NCBI GenBank assembly: GCA_034509425.1
Contig: JAVTVJ010000566.1
Coordinates: 2,094,953 to 2,158,952, forward strand
Reading direction: 5' to 3'
From: Eopsaltria australis
Taxonomy: Eukaryota > Chordata > Aves > Passeriformes > Petroicidae
DNA: 64,000 bases
Positions 34,948 to 47,500 of this stretch are shown piece by piece. Numbering within the stretch: the first letter of the stretch is position 1; every line of letters begins with the position of its first letter. The translations under genes and the position numbers were made by a program. The notes beneath the pieces were generated by a model. It was not told the DNA's origin, made no database searches, and was given only the letters and a program-made list of their open reading frames with translations.

Positions 34948-36388
34948 TCAACCAGTGCTACTTGAAACCAATTTCATTCAAACAAAGAAGTTCCTATAAA
35001 TATTAATGCTGTTGATTTTATACTCCATGTAAAACAAAGGTGTTATTTGCACTTTGAAAAGCAGTTCATTCAATCAGGTCTGTTCTAATTGAATAATTCA
35101 GCTTTAATAAACTCTCCCTGAAGTGTACAAAGTACCATAAATCCCAGTGCCCCAATCTCTCTGTGGAAAGAACCTGTAATTCTTTCCTGCCTCCCTCTCT
35201 GCTTTCCATCAGTGTTATCAGCTCTCCATTAAAGGGATCTATACCTGCCTCCAGTCAATTTTTTTCCCTATCAACTTCTCTTTCAAGAGCCTTAGAAATT
35301 CCTGGAAGCAGCACAATAATTCCTTCCATTTTCACAGGCACAGGTGAAACAACCACGGGAGTGTTTATCTTGGAGTTACACTGCAAATTAACTGAGGAGC
35401 ACAGAGCAGGAAGGCTGGAGATGGGAGATAATCAATGCAAAGCCACTGGATGTTTAATTATTTGTTGTTATCTGTGTCCTGTCAATACTGATGAATGAAG
35501 GCAGGGGAACAGGACCAAGGTGTGTTTTCCAAAGCAATCCTAAAGAATCGTTGAGCAGTTAAAGGTAAAAACACCCAGGCATCCCTCACCCCCAGCTGCC
35601 ACCCATTTCCAGCAGTTTTAAATGTTAATTTCTATTCAGAAGATGGCAATCCTGCAATCATTGACAAGTTTTAGGTACCTGTGACTGCAGTCTTTTCATT
35701 GATTAGATGCTCAGTTGCCCTCAATTATTTATTGAGTTCTACAACTCAACTAAAGCATTAACCACAGGGCTCTAAAGGCTGTATTCTCGAGGAAAAAAGG
35801 AAAAAAAATACGAGTAACAGTGATCTGACATTATTTATTCATAGATTTGCACTCCCACAAACACTGTAAGGCCCCAGAGTCAGGTTTAAGTGGAGTCATC
35901 TTTGCCTAACCTTGTGCAGAGTCAGGGAAACAATAAGAGCCAGTCAGGGTGGAAAAGGGCAGGGAAAGAGCAAAGTGATGAGAAAGGATTTTATCTTACA
36001 CCATCTCCAGAAGACACAGGAATGCAGCCTGGAGATAAAAGGGAAAAGCCACCGGGAGAAGAACCCAGGCAGATCAAACCACTGCACAGAAATCAGTGGG
36101 AGAAAAACAGAACCCTGAATTTTCCAAAGAAAGGAGGAAAAGTCAGAGCTGTTTGTTGCAATAGCAGACAAGAAATAAGAACATCATATTTGACTAAGAG
36201 ACAGCAAAAGGGAAAAGCAGGAGTTTGAGTCCCTGAAGGCTTCAGAGGCTGACAGACACCTTCAGAAACCTGGAAATATTCAAGAGAATATTGAAGAGTG
36301 AGCTTTTCCTGTCCTTTTATAAAGTCAAAAACTACGATGTTTTCAAAGAATACTATTTTTATACATACAGCTTGTGTTTTAAATTTTT
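34948..36388. other. non-coding, no gene seen
   Basis: Single-copy sequence. A 112-codon frame at 35890-36228 (+) has biased lysine/glutamine composition but no recognisable domain. Not accepted as a gene. Confidence 0.55.
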
Positions 36389-36393
36389 CCAGG
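36389..36393. repeat. target-site duplication, left (ccagg)
   Basis: Five bases identical to 38034-38038, flanking the LTR exactly at its TGT and ACA ends. Confidence 0.85.
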
Positions 36394-36663
36394 TGTCCTG
36401 GGTTAGTCAGGAGGGGTAAAATCTAGGAAGTGAGCTATGCTGCAGGAAGAGATACAGCTTCCTTCCTGAGAGAGAGAATCAATAACCAGGTAGTTTTAAT
36501 GATTGATATGTAGGTAAACCAATTACAAGTTGATCTGCCTTTGAGGAAAAAACCATATAGAAGCAGAGAGCCTCTGAGCCTCTCCCTCTTTTGGCCTGCT
36601 GCTGTGTTGAGAGGAGCATCTCCTGCTTCTCTCCCTGGTAAGGACCCCCCTCCTTCCAAAGGA

Positions 36664-36680
36664 GGGAGGGTGGGGAAGGG
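36664..36680 (+). other. G-quadruplex motif inside the LTR
   Basis: GGG-A-GGG-T-GGGG-AA-GGG, a canonical four-run motif with loops of one or two bases, in the GC-rich part of the LTR. Confidence 0.8.
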
Positions 36681-36886
36681 AGGTTTGGAGCGGCCGTGCC
36701 GCTGCAGCCGGGCATGGGGGAGGAACCGGACGGAGTTTTCAGCAGATCCAGCTCAGCCGGTGTGTCAGCTACACCAGACAGGGCCAGGCCCCTGCTCCGG
36801 GCCAGGCAAGGACTGGGCCGGACTCCATCCAGCTCGGGCCAGGCCCTGCCCTGTCACCCCGGGCCCAGATGGCCCCACCAGGCCGA

Positions 36887-37018
36887 GCCAGCTTGGCAGA
36901 GCCAGGCACAGAGACTCTGAGAGCTTCTGCCATCCAGCTCGGACCTTTCCAAGCCAGCTTGGCAGAGCCAGGCACAGAGACTCTGAGAGCTTCTGCCATC
37001 CAGCTCGGGCCTTTTCAA
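36887..37018. repeat. 66-bp tandem duplication inside the LTR
   Basis: Two copies, 36887-36952 and 36953-37018, starting 'gccagcttggcagagccagg' and differing at about two positions. The 66-bp period is a multiple of three, so any frame open in one copy stays open in the next. That partly explains the long open frames on both strands here. Confidence 0.95.
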
Positions 37019-37895
37019 ACAGCCAGGCAGAGAGCACGTGGTCATCACACTGCCAGAGACAGAGAGAGAGATTAACTCTATCCATGCCTGGACTAAACTT
37101 ACAGACATCCATCCTTCCTCGCAGAGAGAGGAACAAGTGAGGACATCAACAGAAATGCAGCATAGAGACTTTACAGTCAGTGAGGAAAGCAGAACCAATG
37201 CCTAGAGAGAGGTGTATGAGAAGTGCTTTGAGAGTGAAGCTGAAAATTCTTTTGGAGAACCATGGTTGGGGACTGAGCTAATAAATTCCCTGTAATATAT
37301 GAAGAAATAGTCCAAAGGGGGGATGCAGCCAGTGAACTGGAACACCTGGGTAAAGACAAGTAGGTGTTGAAATAAGTACAGCCTGATGAGGAACTTGAAC
37401 CAAGAGAGAGGAGAGGCTGTGACCCAGAGCCCCGGTCCCAGGGACAATGCCAGAGAACCTGAGTTGTCAGGAGAACCTGTGTTGCTCAGCACAGAAGAAG
37501 GGATTTTCTTTGTTGCTGCAATTGAACTGTTCATCCTTAAAAAGGTACCCCATGGACTGTTCATGACCCAGCATAGTGGCTGTGGGAAGGCTGCTGGTGT
37601 GGGAGGGATCCACCATTAAGCTGGTCTTTCTTCCAGGCGGCAGCTGGTGGTGAGGCAGAAGACCCATAAAAAACTGTATTTTTCTTACAGAAAATCCATG
37701 GTATAAACAAAAGAGATTTCTCTCCCTAAATGAACTGAAACGAGAATTGTTTCAGAGGTGGTAAACTGACTGGAGGTCGAAGTGTTGTCTTTTGTGTGTT
37801 GCCAGGGAGGAAGAAATGGAGAGGTAGGGGAAGGAGGGGAGGTCTGAGGAGTTTGTCCTGGTTTTTCTTGTTTTTTTCTTTGTCTTAGGTGTATT

Positions 37896-37901
37896 AATAA
37901 A
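37896..37901 (+). terminator. LTR polyadenylation signal AATAAA
   Basis: Canonical hexamer in 'gtattaataaactttc', about 130 bp before the LTR end, with a T-rich stretch just upstream and 'tgagtctgctttgc' downstream. Its position fits the R/U5 boundary of an LTR. Confidence 0.7.
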
Positions 37902-38033
37902 CTTTCTCTATACTTTATATTTGAGTCTGCTTTGCGTACTCCTAATCCTCATCTCACAGGAAACGTCAAGTAAATTTGGTAAGTGTGCTGGCATTTGGCC
38001 AGAAACTCAGATAGGTGAACTGAAACCACTACA

Positions 38034-38038
38034 CCAGG
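38034..38038. repeat. target-site duplication, right (ccagg)
   Basis: Partner of 36389-36393. A perfect 5-bp match directly after the LTR's terminal ACA. Confidence 0.85.
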
Positions 38039-41000
38039 AAAATGAAGTTTGCTCTTATGTTCAAATGTATTTGTTCAAGCCTCCAAGAGGCAAAACCATA
38101 GCCGCTCTTATAAAATAAGCTTTTCCTCCACTTGATGTTTTCACCTTTCCCATCCCCACATGAAATCTATTTATTTCCTGGTACCCCTGGATCTTTCTTT
38201 AGGGGGAGGGAGTGCTCCAGACCTGCATCTCCTCCAGAAACAGCACAGCTCAATGTTCTCCCCTGATGAAATGCTGCAAGGCAGTGCTTGGGACTGTGAC
38301 ACAGGGGACAGGTGCCAGCTGCCACCACTGCTGTGTCACACTGAATTACAGCACAAGGTGCAGCAGGTACCTCAGTGGTGCCAGGCAGGGATGACCCAGC
38401 TGCTTTGGAGGCTCTGGTTCATCCATTTTGCCAAATCAGGGCAGGCAAAGCAGATCTCAGGTCACTTGGACACTGCTGCCACTGTTTAGTGGCATTCAGG
38501 GTCCCCACACTGACTCCAGCAGTGCAGACTAAAACCAGTCTGCCCAGTTGGAGAATCCACCAGTGGGATCAGCATTTTGTATTGCTCCTCCAGAGCTCCA
38601 AACAGCCCTTTGCCTTTGGCAGCTGCACATTCACCACAGCATCAACAGCAAGGCAAAAGCCCTGCAGGTTTTAATCACTACACTGATAACACTAAAGCAG
38701 AATTCAGAGTTTACCAGGCCCTTTTCATATCCAAAACTTGTACTTGTCACATTATACGCAGTAGGAGAGGCTTCCAGCCTTTCCATATTCTAATGTGATG
38801 AATCACACTGTGTTACTGAGCTGCTCTCAGAAGTAATCTAAGCTTTAGAATAAAATCACTGACTGCAGCAGCCTTGAGAAGAAGAAGGGGAAAAAAGATC
38901 AATAAAATAGATTCACTGGAAATAAGCTCCTGTGAATGAGGGGGAAGCAATTTGGTGTCAAAAGGAGCAAATCTTTGATGTGTTGTGTGTCTTTGTAGCA
39001 GATTCCTTTAAACTGAGGCCTTTCTAGGAAGGCATGAGGAGCAGAATTGAGGAACTTCAGTGACCCCATGAAAGGCTGACATGGCCCCCACTCATGAGGG
39101 AGGAATGCAGCCAGACCACACCTAGAGCTGCTGGAACAGGCAGGATTGGATCTGGGACACAACCAGCAGGGTTATTTTGGCTCAGGATCAAGGCTGCACT
39201 GCATCTCTGGCTCCATCCCCATAGAATCACTGGACAAGGACAAGGTTCATCTGGCCCTGTAAATCCACCAAGGCTGCCACCATGTAAAAATCAGACTTGA
39301 CAGGGACAGTTCTTTGGTAGAAACTAAAAACCAAACGGAAAGAAACCTCAAACCAGCTTTGATCACTCGGTTTTACAGGGCCAGGGTCTGATGTGCCCTG
39401 TGGGAGGCAGCCCTGGATGTCAGGCAGCAGTGCAGGTGACACCTCAGAGGTGACAAATGGGAGGAGTCAGAGACAAAGGAATGATGGTCCTTCAAGGAGA
39501 AACACCCAATTCTCAAACTGAGCCATTAGGAAAGAGAAACAGGGATGATCCATCAGAAAAAAACGGAATTCAGTGCAATGCTTCATGCTTCAACCCTTGG
39601 AAGCTTGAGTGGAGTGAGAGTAACCCATCAAAACCCGCAGCAGGAAGGGCCAAGCTTTGGGTCTGAGATGTGGCTCAGCCCCAGAACGTGGCCAGGTTTG
39701 GATTTGCCAGATTCCTGTTGGAATCCACTGCCACTCCTCCACCTGAGCAGCTTCTGGTCCTTGGGTGAGTTTTCCCTGGATGCAGGAAGTGCAGCAGCCA
39801 CCTCCTGACTTCCAAGGGGTCTGTGTGCACCTGTCCTTTGGACAGCACATGAAGACATGAAATTCTTCCCATTTACACCTCCTGCCCCCCAAGCCACCTC
39901 ACTACTGCCAAGTAACAGACAGAGAGCAGGTTCTCAAACCAGATTTGTCGCGGGCAAGGCTAAAGCTCAGTGCTGGAATTCAGATTATACAGGAGCCCAT
40001 TATTCTGAGAGTGGGATGAGGCACAGGCCAACCAGAAAGTGAAAATTAATCTAAGGGCAGGAAAAGTGTTTTCATTAGAGAAATGCTTCTAGGAAAGAAG
40101 ATGGGTTGAAATGAGCTGGATGATTTGAAAGCTTGTTTCAAATTTATTCAGGTTTCTTGGATAGCTTATTTTTTTCAGCTCAATCACACCAGTAGAACAG
40201 TAGGGTTTAATTTTCTTTTTTTTTTTTTTTTTTTTTTTACGTGTTGTTTTCTTACTTTTTCCCCTGACTTTTATGAAATTGGTTCTGTAACTGAGCATGG
40301 CAGGTCACTTTCTTTCCTTGGCAACCAGCACAGGACTGGACTGTGCACCTGTTTTGGAGCTGAGGAGGTGTCTGTGCCCAGTTTTCATCCCAGCACTTCT
40401 CTCCCAGTAACTTCCCCAGCACTGACGCCAAAGCTCACTATTGAACTGCATCCATGATAATTAATTCTAATTTTAGTGCCACCTCTTTCTGACCACCAAT
40501 AAATCCATGTTGCTTCATAACCCAGAGCTGGGATATGTTCCAGCAGTACAAAATTTGGCATTTTTAAACCAATTTCTGTACCTCCACCCCAGCTGTCAGT
40601 AACCTCAATATGTTTGGCAGATTAAAAAAAATCCACCTGTGTGCTTTAGGGTCAGGTACAGCCCTGGGGGATGGCAATTCCAGCAGCAATTCCCTGCCTG
40701 GAACTGCAGGAACTACAGCCCAGCAATGGTTTTTGGTATGGAAATGGCTCTCTGTGCAGGAGGAACACGAGCTGGGTGTCATCACAATGAGCTGGAATTC
40801 TGCAAGGGATCAGCCACTGGAAATGGCAATTCTGCTTCAAAAAAGCCACACTCACTGAAAATCCTTCAATGGCTCCTTTTGTGGCTTTTATACCAAGACA
40901 GAATTTTAATTCTAATAGCTAAACACCCCTTCTTCTCTTCTTTTGGAGATCAGTAATACAGAAAGATTGTTTTATTAGCCTGCAGGCTGTTGTCCAACTA

Positions 41001-43953
41001 TTCCTCAGACGTTTTCTAATCTAATTCTATTTCAAAGAGCTGCCAAAAATATGAATTTTATTTAATTCAAGTAGCAGATCTATGGATCCTAAACGATGCC
41101 TTGCCCTGAATCCTTCTGTGATGACAGTGATTGCCTGCTGCTTTCATGGCAGGAAGCGCCCACCTGAAATTTGGGGTTATTCCTGAGGAAATTGGTACAG
41201 CTGGTGTCAGACCAAGCTGCCATGGTTTCAGCTTCCATAGCCTCAGGCACCTTCCAATTAGAGTCAGGCAGGGAAGACTTGCACTAATTTGAAATACAAA
41301 CCAATAAATAACTGGGGCTGAGTGGGGGAGCTCAGCCTACTTACAGCAGTGAGCATTGTCATGCTCAGCTCATCCAAAGGCTGCACAGCCCCGTGTCCCT
41401 GCCCTGAGGACAGCAGGGGGGTCCCAGCCTCTCCTGCTGCCCTGGGCCAGCTGGGATTCTCAGGGCAGAGGGATGATGCTGTGTGGTACCTCAAAGCAGA
41501 GGAATCTGGATAATACAGCAATAACACAAAGCACAGCAAAAGTGTAATTGTATTAAACACTTAAGACAGACTTAGGGCATGATACTTGTCCCACTTACAC
41601 ACATTTCCAACCTAAGTCACTACTCTGGAAACAGAATTTTGATTGATCCCACTGAGGATTCTCTCCCTCTGATATCTATTCTGCAGCTCTCTATGATATT
41701 TCAAACAAGTACTCAGAGCTGTTATATTTATACAAGAAAAGCTCAATTATTCATTGTGTTCAGTCCCTACCTTATCTACTTTGGTAAATGAAACCCCAAA
41801 ATATCTGACACTACAAACCCCTCCTTCTCTGAGCTGCACATTCCAGAGCAGCTGTTGAACTTGTCATGCTTGACACCCATCATGACGAACATGCAAATCC
41901 TTCTCTGTTTTGTCTTTTACATCCAAAAAAAATCGGCATGTGACAAGGCCAGGGGTGAGAAATGCTGCTGATAATTGGTACAGGATGTGCAATGAGGGCT
42001 TTAGTTCAGTTTCCCACCCTGTGCTGCCCTGAGGAGATGACACAAACTGGCTGCTCAGTGTCCACACACTCCTAAGCTTGGGTCCAGCTCTGAGGATCTT
42101 CCTGGGGAGCTGAGATGTCCTGCTCCTCCCCAGGGCTCCTGGAAAAAGGGAATTTCACACAGATATTTTTCAGAGAGCTCTGGAATAGCCCCAGGGAGGA
42201 GACTCCAGCCCCTATCTGGGCTCTGTTCAGGGAAGAGCTCTGCCTCCCATGCAGGGGGAATTGCTGGGCTCAGTCCCTGCCTGTTCCTCTGGTGCCATTC
42301 CCACGTGCTGAGCTCTCCTGGCAGCATGAGGAGAACGTTGCCTTCAGTGTTGTAAAGAAAAGCCTTTGTTTCCAAAGTATAATCAAAATGGAAACATTTG
42401 CAAATTAATAAATGCTCTAATTAATATGCTTTTAAATCACTGCACGCTGAGCTATTCTAAGCTTTGCATTTATGGGAGGTGGAAATCAAACCTTCATCTG
42501 CATCCTGCCACCACTGCATCACCCTCTCTCTGATTTAGCTGTTCATGGGGTAAAAACCTTCCTCTTGAACACCAGAGAAGGCATTTTCTTTGAACCTCTT
42601 TGCAGCTTCTTGTAAACTGAAGAACATTCAATCCCTCCTGAGTGTTTTCTGAGAAGTAACAGCACTTCATGCCACGAGAGGGATGGAGGTGAGCAGGGTT
42701 AACAAATTGGGTGATGGAATAAAATTATCAGGGGCAGGTTTTGTCTCTGTCAAAAGAGATCTGATTCTTCTGCAAAAGCACAATAACTTCATTTGAAGCA
42801 GTTTATTTCAGACAAAACTTACCCAGATATGCTCGAGGTCTCCTTCTTCCCAAACTTCCTTTTTGCAAGTAAAAAGGGGTGAGGATGATGCTGGGCCACA
42901 GTTTTAGAAGTCTAAATTGAGGTAAATATTTCAATTTATGCTTCTTTTAGGCAAAGTTGCAGTTTGCAGTGTAACCTCTGCTCCCTATCCTTACCGGGAG
43001 GAGATGTTCTGGCACAGGTCTTGAGGGGAAAAAAAGACAGATTTCTGTGAATTTGAGATTAAATACAGGTTTAGCAAAGAAAACTATACAGGAAGAGTCC
43101 TGGAGCAAGAGAGCTTCCAGAGCCAAGCACTTTTTTCCTAGGCTGGGACATGAGCATCCTGAACTGACACCAATCTCTGCTTCCCTGTGTGCCATAAAGG
43201 ATCCCAGAACCATTTCCCCAGATTCTTTCTCCCTGGTAAGAAGGGGAAAACCTCCCTCAGTGTTATAAATCCATGTATAGCAGTGTTTATAAAATGTACA
43301 ATGCACAGAGAGAGGTCCCACAGTGCTGATAGCAAAGGACTCACAGGATTGTTTTCAGGGATTATCTCAAAGAAAGCATTTTTAACAACATTCACTTTCC
43401 CCTGGATGGAAATTCTCAGACAATTTCAGGCCAGTGGATCTTTGCTGAACCTTCACCAAGGGCTGGTTTATGCAGTGGACCATGCAGACAGGGAATGGCT
43501 CATCCCACTGCACTAAATCATCCTGGTTTTGAAATGAGCTGCAGAATTTGGGACTGCAGGACCAAGCAGGGTGAGGGTCTCAGCTTCGCAAGAGATTTGA
43601 ACATGCACAGGAACTATGTGTTTGCATGAAATCTTCATGCACCCAATTTTGCAGCAAATATCCGTATTTTTGCCAGCATTGCTGAAAAGTAAATAAATAC
43701 TGTGACCACACTGTAATACCAGAGGCTTTAGATACTTCATGGCACAGCTGTGAGCTGACCCATTTTCAGGCCTCTAAAGCTAAAACCGCTTGGCAAAGAG
43801 GCAGAAATGTGTGCAGACATATCCTGCAGCAAAGAAACAGAGTGACCCTGGTAAAAAAAATATCTGAAAGCCAGGAGCACAGGCTGAGATGCAGCTCTGA
43901 TGGCAGGGCACAAGTGGGCACAGCAGCACAGGTGTTGTGACAACAGGCAGCAA
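38039..43953. other. non-coding, no gene seen
   Basis: Nearly 6 kb of single-copy sequence. Open frames reach about 124 codons (42947-43321, -) and overlap frames on the other strand, without domains. The only simple repeat is the T-run at 40216-40238. I see no transposable element that I can name. Confidence 0.55.
40216..40238. repeat. T-run of 23
   Basis: A pure T homopolymer. If it were the tail of a minus-strand retrocopy, an AATAAA complement should lie just to its right; none is present within 40 bp. Confidence 0.9.
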
Positions 43954-44128
43954 AGGTTCCTCACCTTGCTGGAGCTGCCCAGGGCAGGGGTGGAATCACT
44001 GTCCCTGCAAGTGTCCAAAGCCACGGGGATGTGGCACCTGGGGACAAGGGACAGTGGTGGCCTTGGCAGTGCTGGGGGAATGGTTGAACTCAATCCTAGA
44101 ATCATTAAGGTCCTCTGTGATTCTGCTT
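43954..44128 (+). mobile_element. CR1 LINE fragment, 3' end
   Basis: 'ggttcctcaccttgctggag', 'ggggtggaatcactgtccct', 'gcaagtgtccaaagccacgg', 'ggatgtggcacctggggaca' and 'aatggttgaactcaatccta' are consecutive CR1 blocks of the 'ggttggactcaatgatct' subfamily, ending 'ctctgtgattctg'. A 171-codon minus-strand frame (43737-44252) overlaps it and is not a gene. Confidence 0.9.
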
Positions 44129-44414
44129 TTCCTGTAGCTTGGGTTTTCTTTGACGCCTGCTTTTTTAATTCAAGATAATCCATGCCACTGCACCAATCCA
44201 CTTCCCTTTCCCTGGGGTTCAGTGCTGGAAACTGAAATCCCAGCAACTCCAAGCCAGTCCTTCCTGCTGGATGACATCAGGGTCCTTGGCCTTGCAAAAA
44301 TGCAAAATTCCTGGGCCAAGGAGCTTCAGCTGCAACATGAAAAACACACTGTGAACAGAATTCCCTTGTGGAGCTGTCCCACTTGTTTGAAGCCAAGATA
44401 AAATTTCCATTGGT
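44129..44414. other. non-coding, no gene seen
   Basis: About 285 bp of single-copy sequence between two CR1 tails, with no feature recognised. Confidence 0.6.
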
Positions 44415-44479
44415 TTGTGGAGGGCCAGGGGTTGAACAGGATGATCCTTGTGGGTCCCTTCCAATTCAGGATATTCTGT
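44415..44479 (+). mobile_element. short CR1 3' tail joined to a GATA repeat
   Basis: 'gagggccaggggttgaacag', 'gatgatccttgtgggtccct' and 'tccaattcaggatattctgt' are the end of the CR1 subfamily also seen at 63784 (+) and 55018 (-). The last bases of the tail pass without a gap into the GATA microsatellite. Confidence 0.88.

Positions 44480-44529
<50 letters not shown>
44480..44529. repeat. (GATA)n microsatellite, 12.5 units
   Basis: Fifty bases of perfect GATA repeat starting exactly where the CR1 tail would otherwise read 'gtgattctgtgatt'. Confidence 0.98.
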
Positions 44530-47500
44530 CTGATTTAATGCCCAGTGAAGAATCATCAATGGTGAATAATCTGAGCCATCATGATTAAAGCATCTGCTGC
44601 AGCTGGACACCAGGATGGCCCCAGGACTCAGCCCGTGGGAAGCAGGATCCTCGTCCCAGGCTGGACAGCTCCAGGTGCTGACAGCCCGGCCCCAGCCCAG
44701 GAGCAGCTCTGCTGATCCCGAGTCCCACGGGGCCAGCCCTCATCCCTCCCCCTGCTGGATTCAGTTCACTGAGCTCTTCCTCCTGCACACATTTAATCCA
44801 TTAAGAGATTAAGTCTAATGACTCTGCCTGATCTGGTCTCTTTCATTACCAAAGCTGGGAATTGATGAACAGGAATCTCTGCCACCATCACGGCGTGCTC
44901 TGCCAGGGGAGCTGATCCCAGCACAGGAACCACGGGCAGCTCCTCGGAAAGCAGACCCAGGAGTGGTGTAACTCAGCCAGAGCCTCTCACCTGCTCTGTG
45001 CACAGGTACCACAAATCATCAGAACAACACAGACTGATTGAGTGGCTCCCTCAGGCTCCACTGAGCATCACCGAGCCACAGCCCAGGGAAACCACACCAG
45101 GGACATGAAATATTCCTTCCTGTTCCCTCTTGGGAAGACGAAATATTCCTCATGGATTTCACCAAGGAAGCAGCTGCCCTTCCTTCCCCAGTTGTTCCCA
45201 TTTGGAGAGGGCTGCCAGCACAACCAGGCTGAGAGGAGACCCCTCCTCTAAGGAGCTTTATCAGAGAGCAGCAGCACTGAAAGGGCTCTTGGAAAAAGGG
45301 CTTTTCAGAGGAATTGCGAGGATGCAGGTGGCAGAGGTGTCCATCACACAGCTCTCTGCCAACAAAGAGAAGGCCATTCCAACCTCAGCACATTCCCAGG
45401 AGCCAAGGGTTTGGTCACCAGTGGGAATTGCCGGTGAGACACCCACAAAATGCAGCCTGGGAAAGGGGATGCAGCTTTTAGGTGTAAACCAGGAAAAACC
45501 CAAGAGCTGCATCTTCCTCTTTGAGCAAAATGGAGAGGGGAGAGTTTGAAGTCCCTCAGAGCTAAGGCAGCAGTTTTTAAGGCTAAACCATCACAGTGAC
45601 AGCCCCTGTGCCCACATCCAGCCTCAAATCCTCCTGGCACAGGGAAGTAAAAGCCCTGGAAGCAGCAGAGACGCAGCAGCTCCTGCCCTGTCCTGAGACA
45701 CTCAGCTTGACACAACACTGAGGGAATCCCTTTCCATCCTGCAGCAACTCCAACTCCTTATCCCCATTTTCACACAGAAACTCTCCCATCAGGAGCACGA
45801 TGCCAGGAAAGCTCTTCCACACATCCCTCGATGGGAGGGAGCATTCCTTGGAAATCAGATTGCTGCTGTTTGTTCTGCTCTACCACCAGTGGCTCACTTG
45901 TATCTCAGAGAGACAAATATTTTGCTCCAACCTCAAGGTTTTTCTCAGCAGCCCTTCACAAACAGCTCAGACCCCAGCAGGGCTGGCTGGTCCTTGAACA
46001 CAAACCCTCATCCCAGCCAGCTGACCCAAGGAGGCACTGATCTCACAGCACCACGTGCATTTTCCTCACAGATCACACCAGGAATGCAGGAGTTCCCTGG
46101 AATCACAGCCCCACTTCTGCCTCACACAAAGGGAAGCACCATTGCCCAAACTTGATACATTGAAATGTTAATTTTGAATATTAATATATTATATTTTGAA
46201 TATAAATTTGAATATTCTCCTGAAAAGGAGAAGATCCGAGGCTTTACCTGGACTATGACCAGTGTTGCTGTTAATACTTCTCAGAGGAGCCCAAAACATA
46301 TCCAGGTGATCCCTGTGGCTTCCTACAGTCTCAGAACATCTGAATGAATCTCACTCCCCTTGGCAGCAATCTCAAAATCACATCCAGGCAGAGGAGCATC
46401 AGTGTTTAGCAGAGTGGCCACATCCTGGTCCCAGTGGCTCAGGAATTGCTTCTATGAAAGCAGAACTAATTTAAGCCTGATTTTATTTAGACAGATGTGG
46501 CAATGTCCGTGCAAGCCCACAAAGCTGATCCTACCAAACAGTGGCAAAATTGCAAATGAACATCTCTAATTTAATACAATCACTCAATCAAACAATCCTC
46601 ACTCACTAAGGGAAATATCCTGGCTGCTTTCTCCATCCCAAGGCTTCCATTTCCCAGCACTACAGATTGCTGCATCCAGAGGGAGGAATGTTTTCCTTAG
46701 TGCAGTGATAGACTCTCTACAAAGCCACGTTCACAGTGCTCAGGGGCTCTGAGAAAACACAGGAAGATGTCACAGAGACAGGAGAAACACAATTTTTCCC
46801 CAACAACACCTGGAATATTTCTCAACAGCAAAACTTGAACTTTCCCTTGTATTTTAACTGTCTGTGAATATGTAACAAAAAGCACTAATGGGAAAATTTC
46901 ACTGATGTTTTTCTTTTTTCTTTTAATCCTTAGGTTGCAACAGCAAGAAAAAACTAAATATTAAATTCTTTTCTTTGTTTTGCCTTAGTTGAAGGATGGG
47001 AGAGAGGGAGAGTCCTCCCTGTAACATTCCAGCTTACTGCAAAGCTAATCCCAGTTATAAGCAGCAGGCAGATGAGGCTGCACGTTGCTCCTTAGAGATT
47101 TTTGCTGTATTTGCTATCAGCCAAAACCAATGAAAAATATTCTGCTGCCTTGCAGGAGTTTGGTATCCAAATGGTTTTCTTCACCCAAAAACTACCCTAC
47201 TGATTTTTTTGCATCGGGGTTTAGATTGCTGGGGTTTTGTCTGCCCACTTTTTCAGCCTCAAAATCAACCTTTCAATGTCTTGAGTTTGGGCAGTGGTGC
47301 ACTGGACTAAGGAAAAGCAGTGACACTGAAGGACTCCAAACCCCTGTAATCTTAAAATGCCTCATTCCCAGTGCCAGAGCTTCTCAAAATCCTTCAGAAC
47401 CTCTGAGCTCCTACTCGGGATGGATAGAGGATTTATGACAGTGGGATTTACAGCCCTTGGCTCCTGGATATCAGGACATTTATTCACCATAAGAGAAATT

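Larger units (their letters stand above)
36394..38033 (+). mobile_element. long solo LTR of an endogenous retrovirus, 1640 bp
   Basis: Starts TGTCCTGGGTTA and ends TGAAACCACTACA, whose complement (TGTAGTGGTTTCA) resembles the start, so the ends form the short inverted repeat expected of an LTR. Identical ccagg sits on both sides; a 5-bp duplication is typical of ERVL-type integrases. AATAAA at 37896-37901 lies about 130 bp before the end, giving the + orientation. A TATA-like 'cataaaaaa' at 37665 would suit it. The 5' third is GC-rich, with a canonical G-quadruplex motif at 36664-36680 and a 66-bp tandem duplication. A 199-codon frame at 36541-37140 follows this composition and shows no retroviral domain. 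There are no gag, pol or env remains: either a recombined solo LTR or a non-autonomous element. Confidence 0.85.

Noticed and set aside
36541..37140. 199-codon + frame inside the long LTR
   Set aside because: Follows GC-rich LTR sequence and a 66-bp in-frame duplication. No retroviral or host domain.
40216..40238. Poly-T as the tail of a minus-strand processed pseudogene
   Set aside because: No complement of AATAAA just to the right and no recognisable gene body.
43737..44252. 171-codon minus-strand frame
   Set aside because: Overlaps a CR1 fragment in antisense; no domain.
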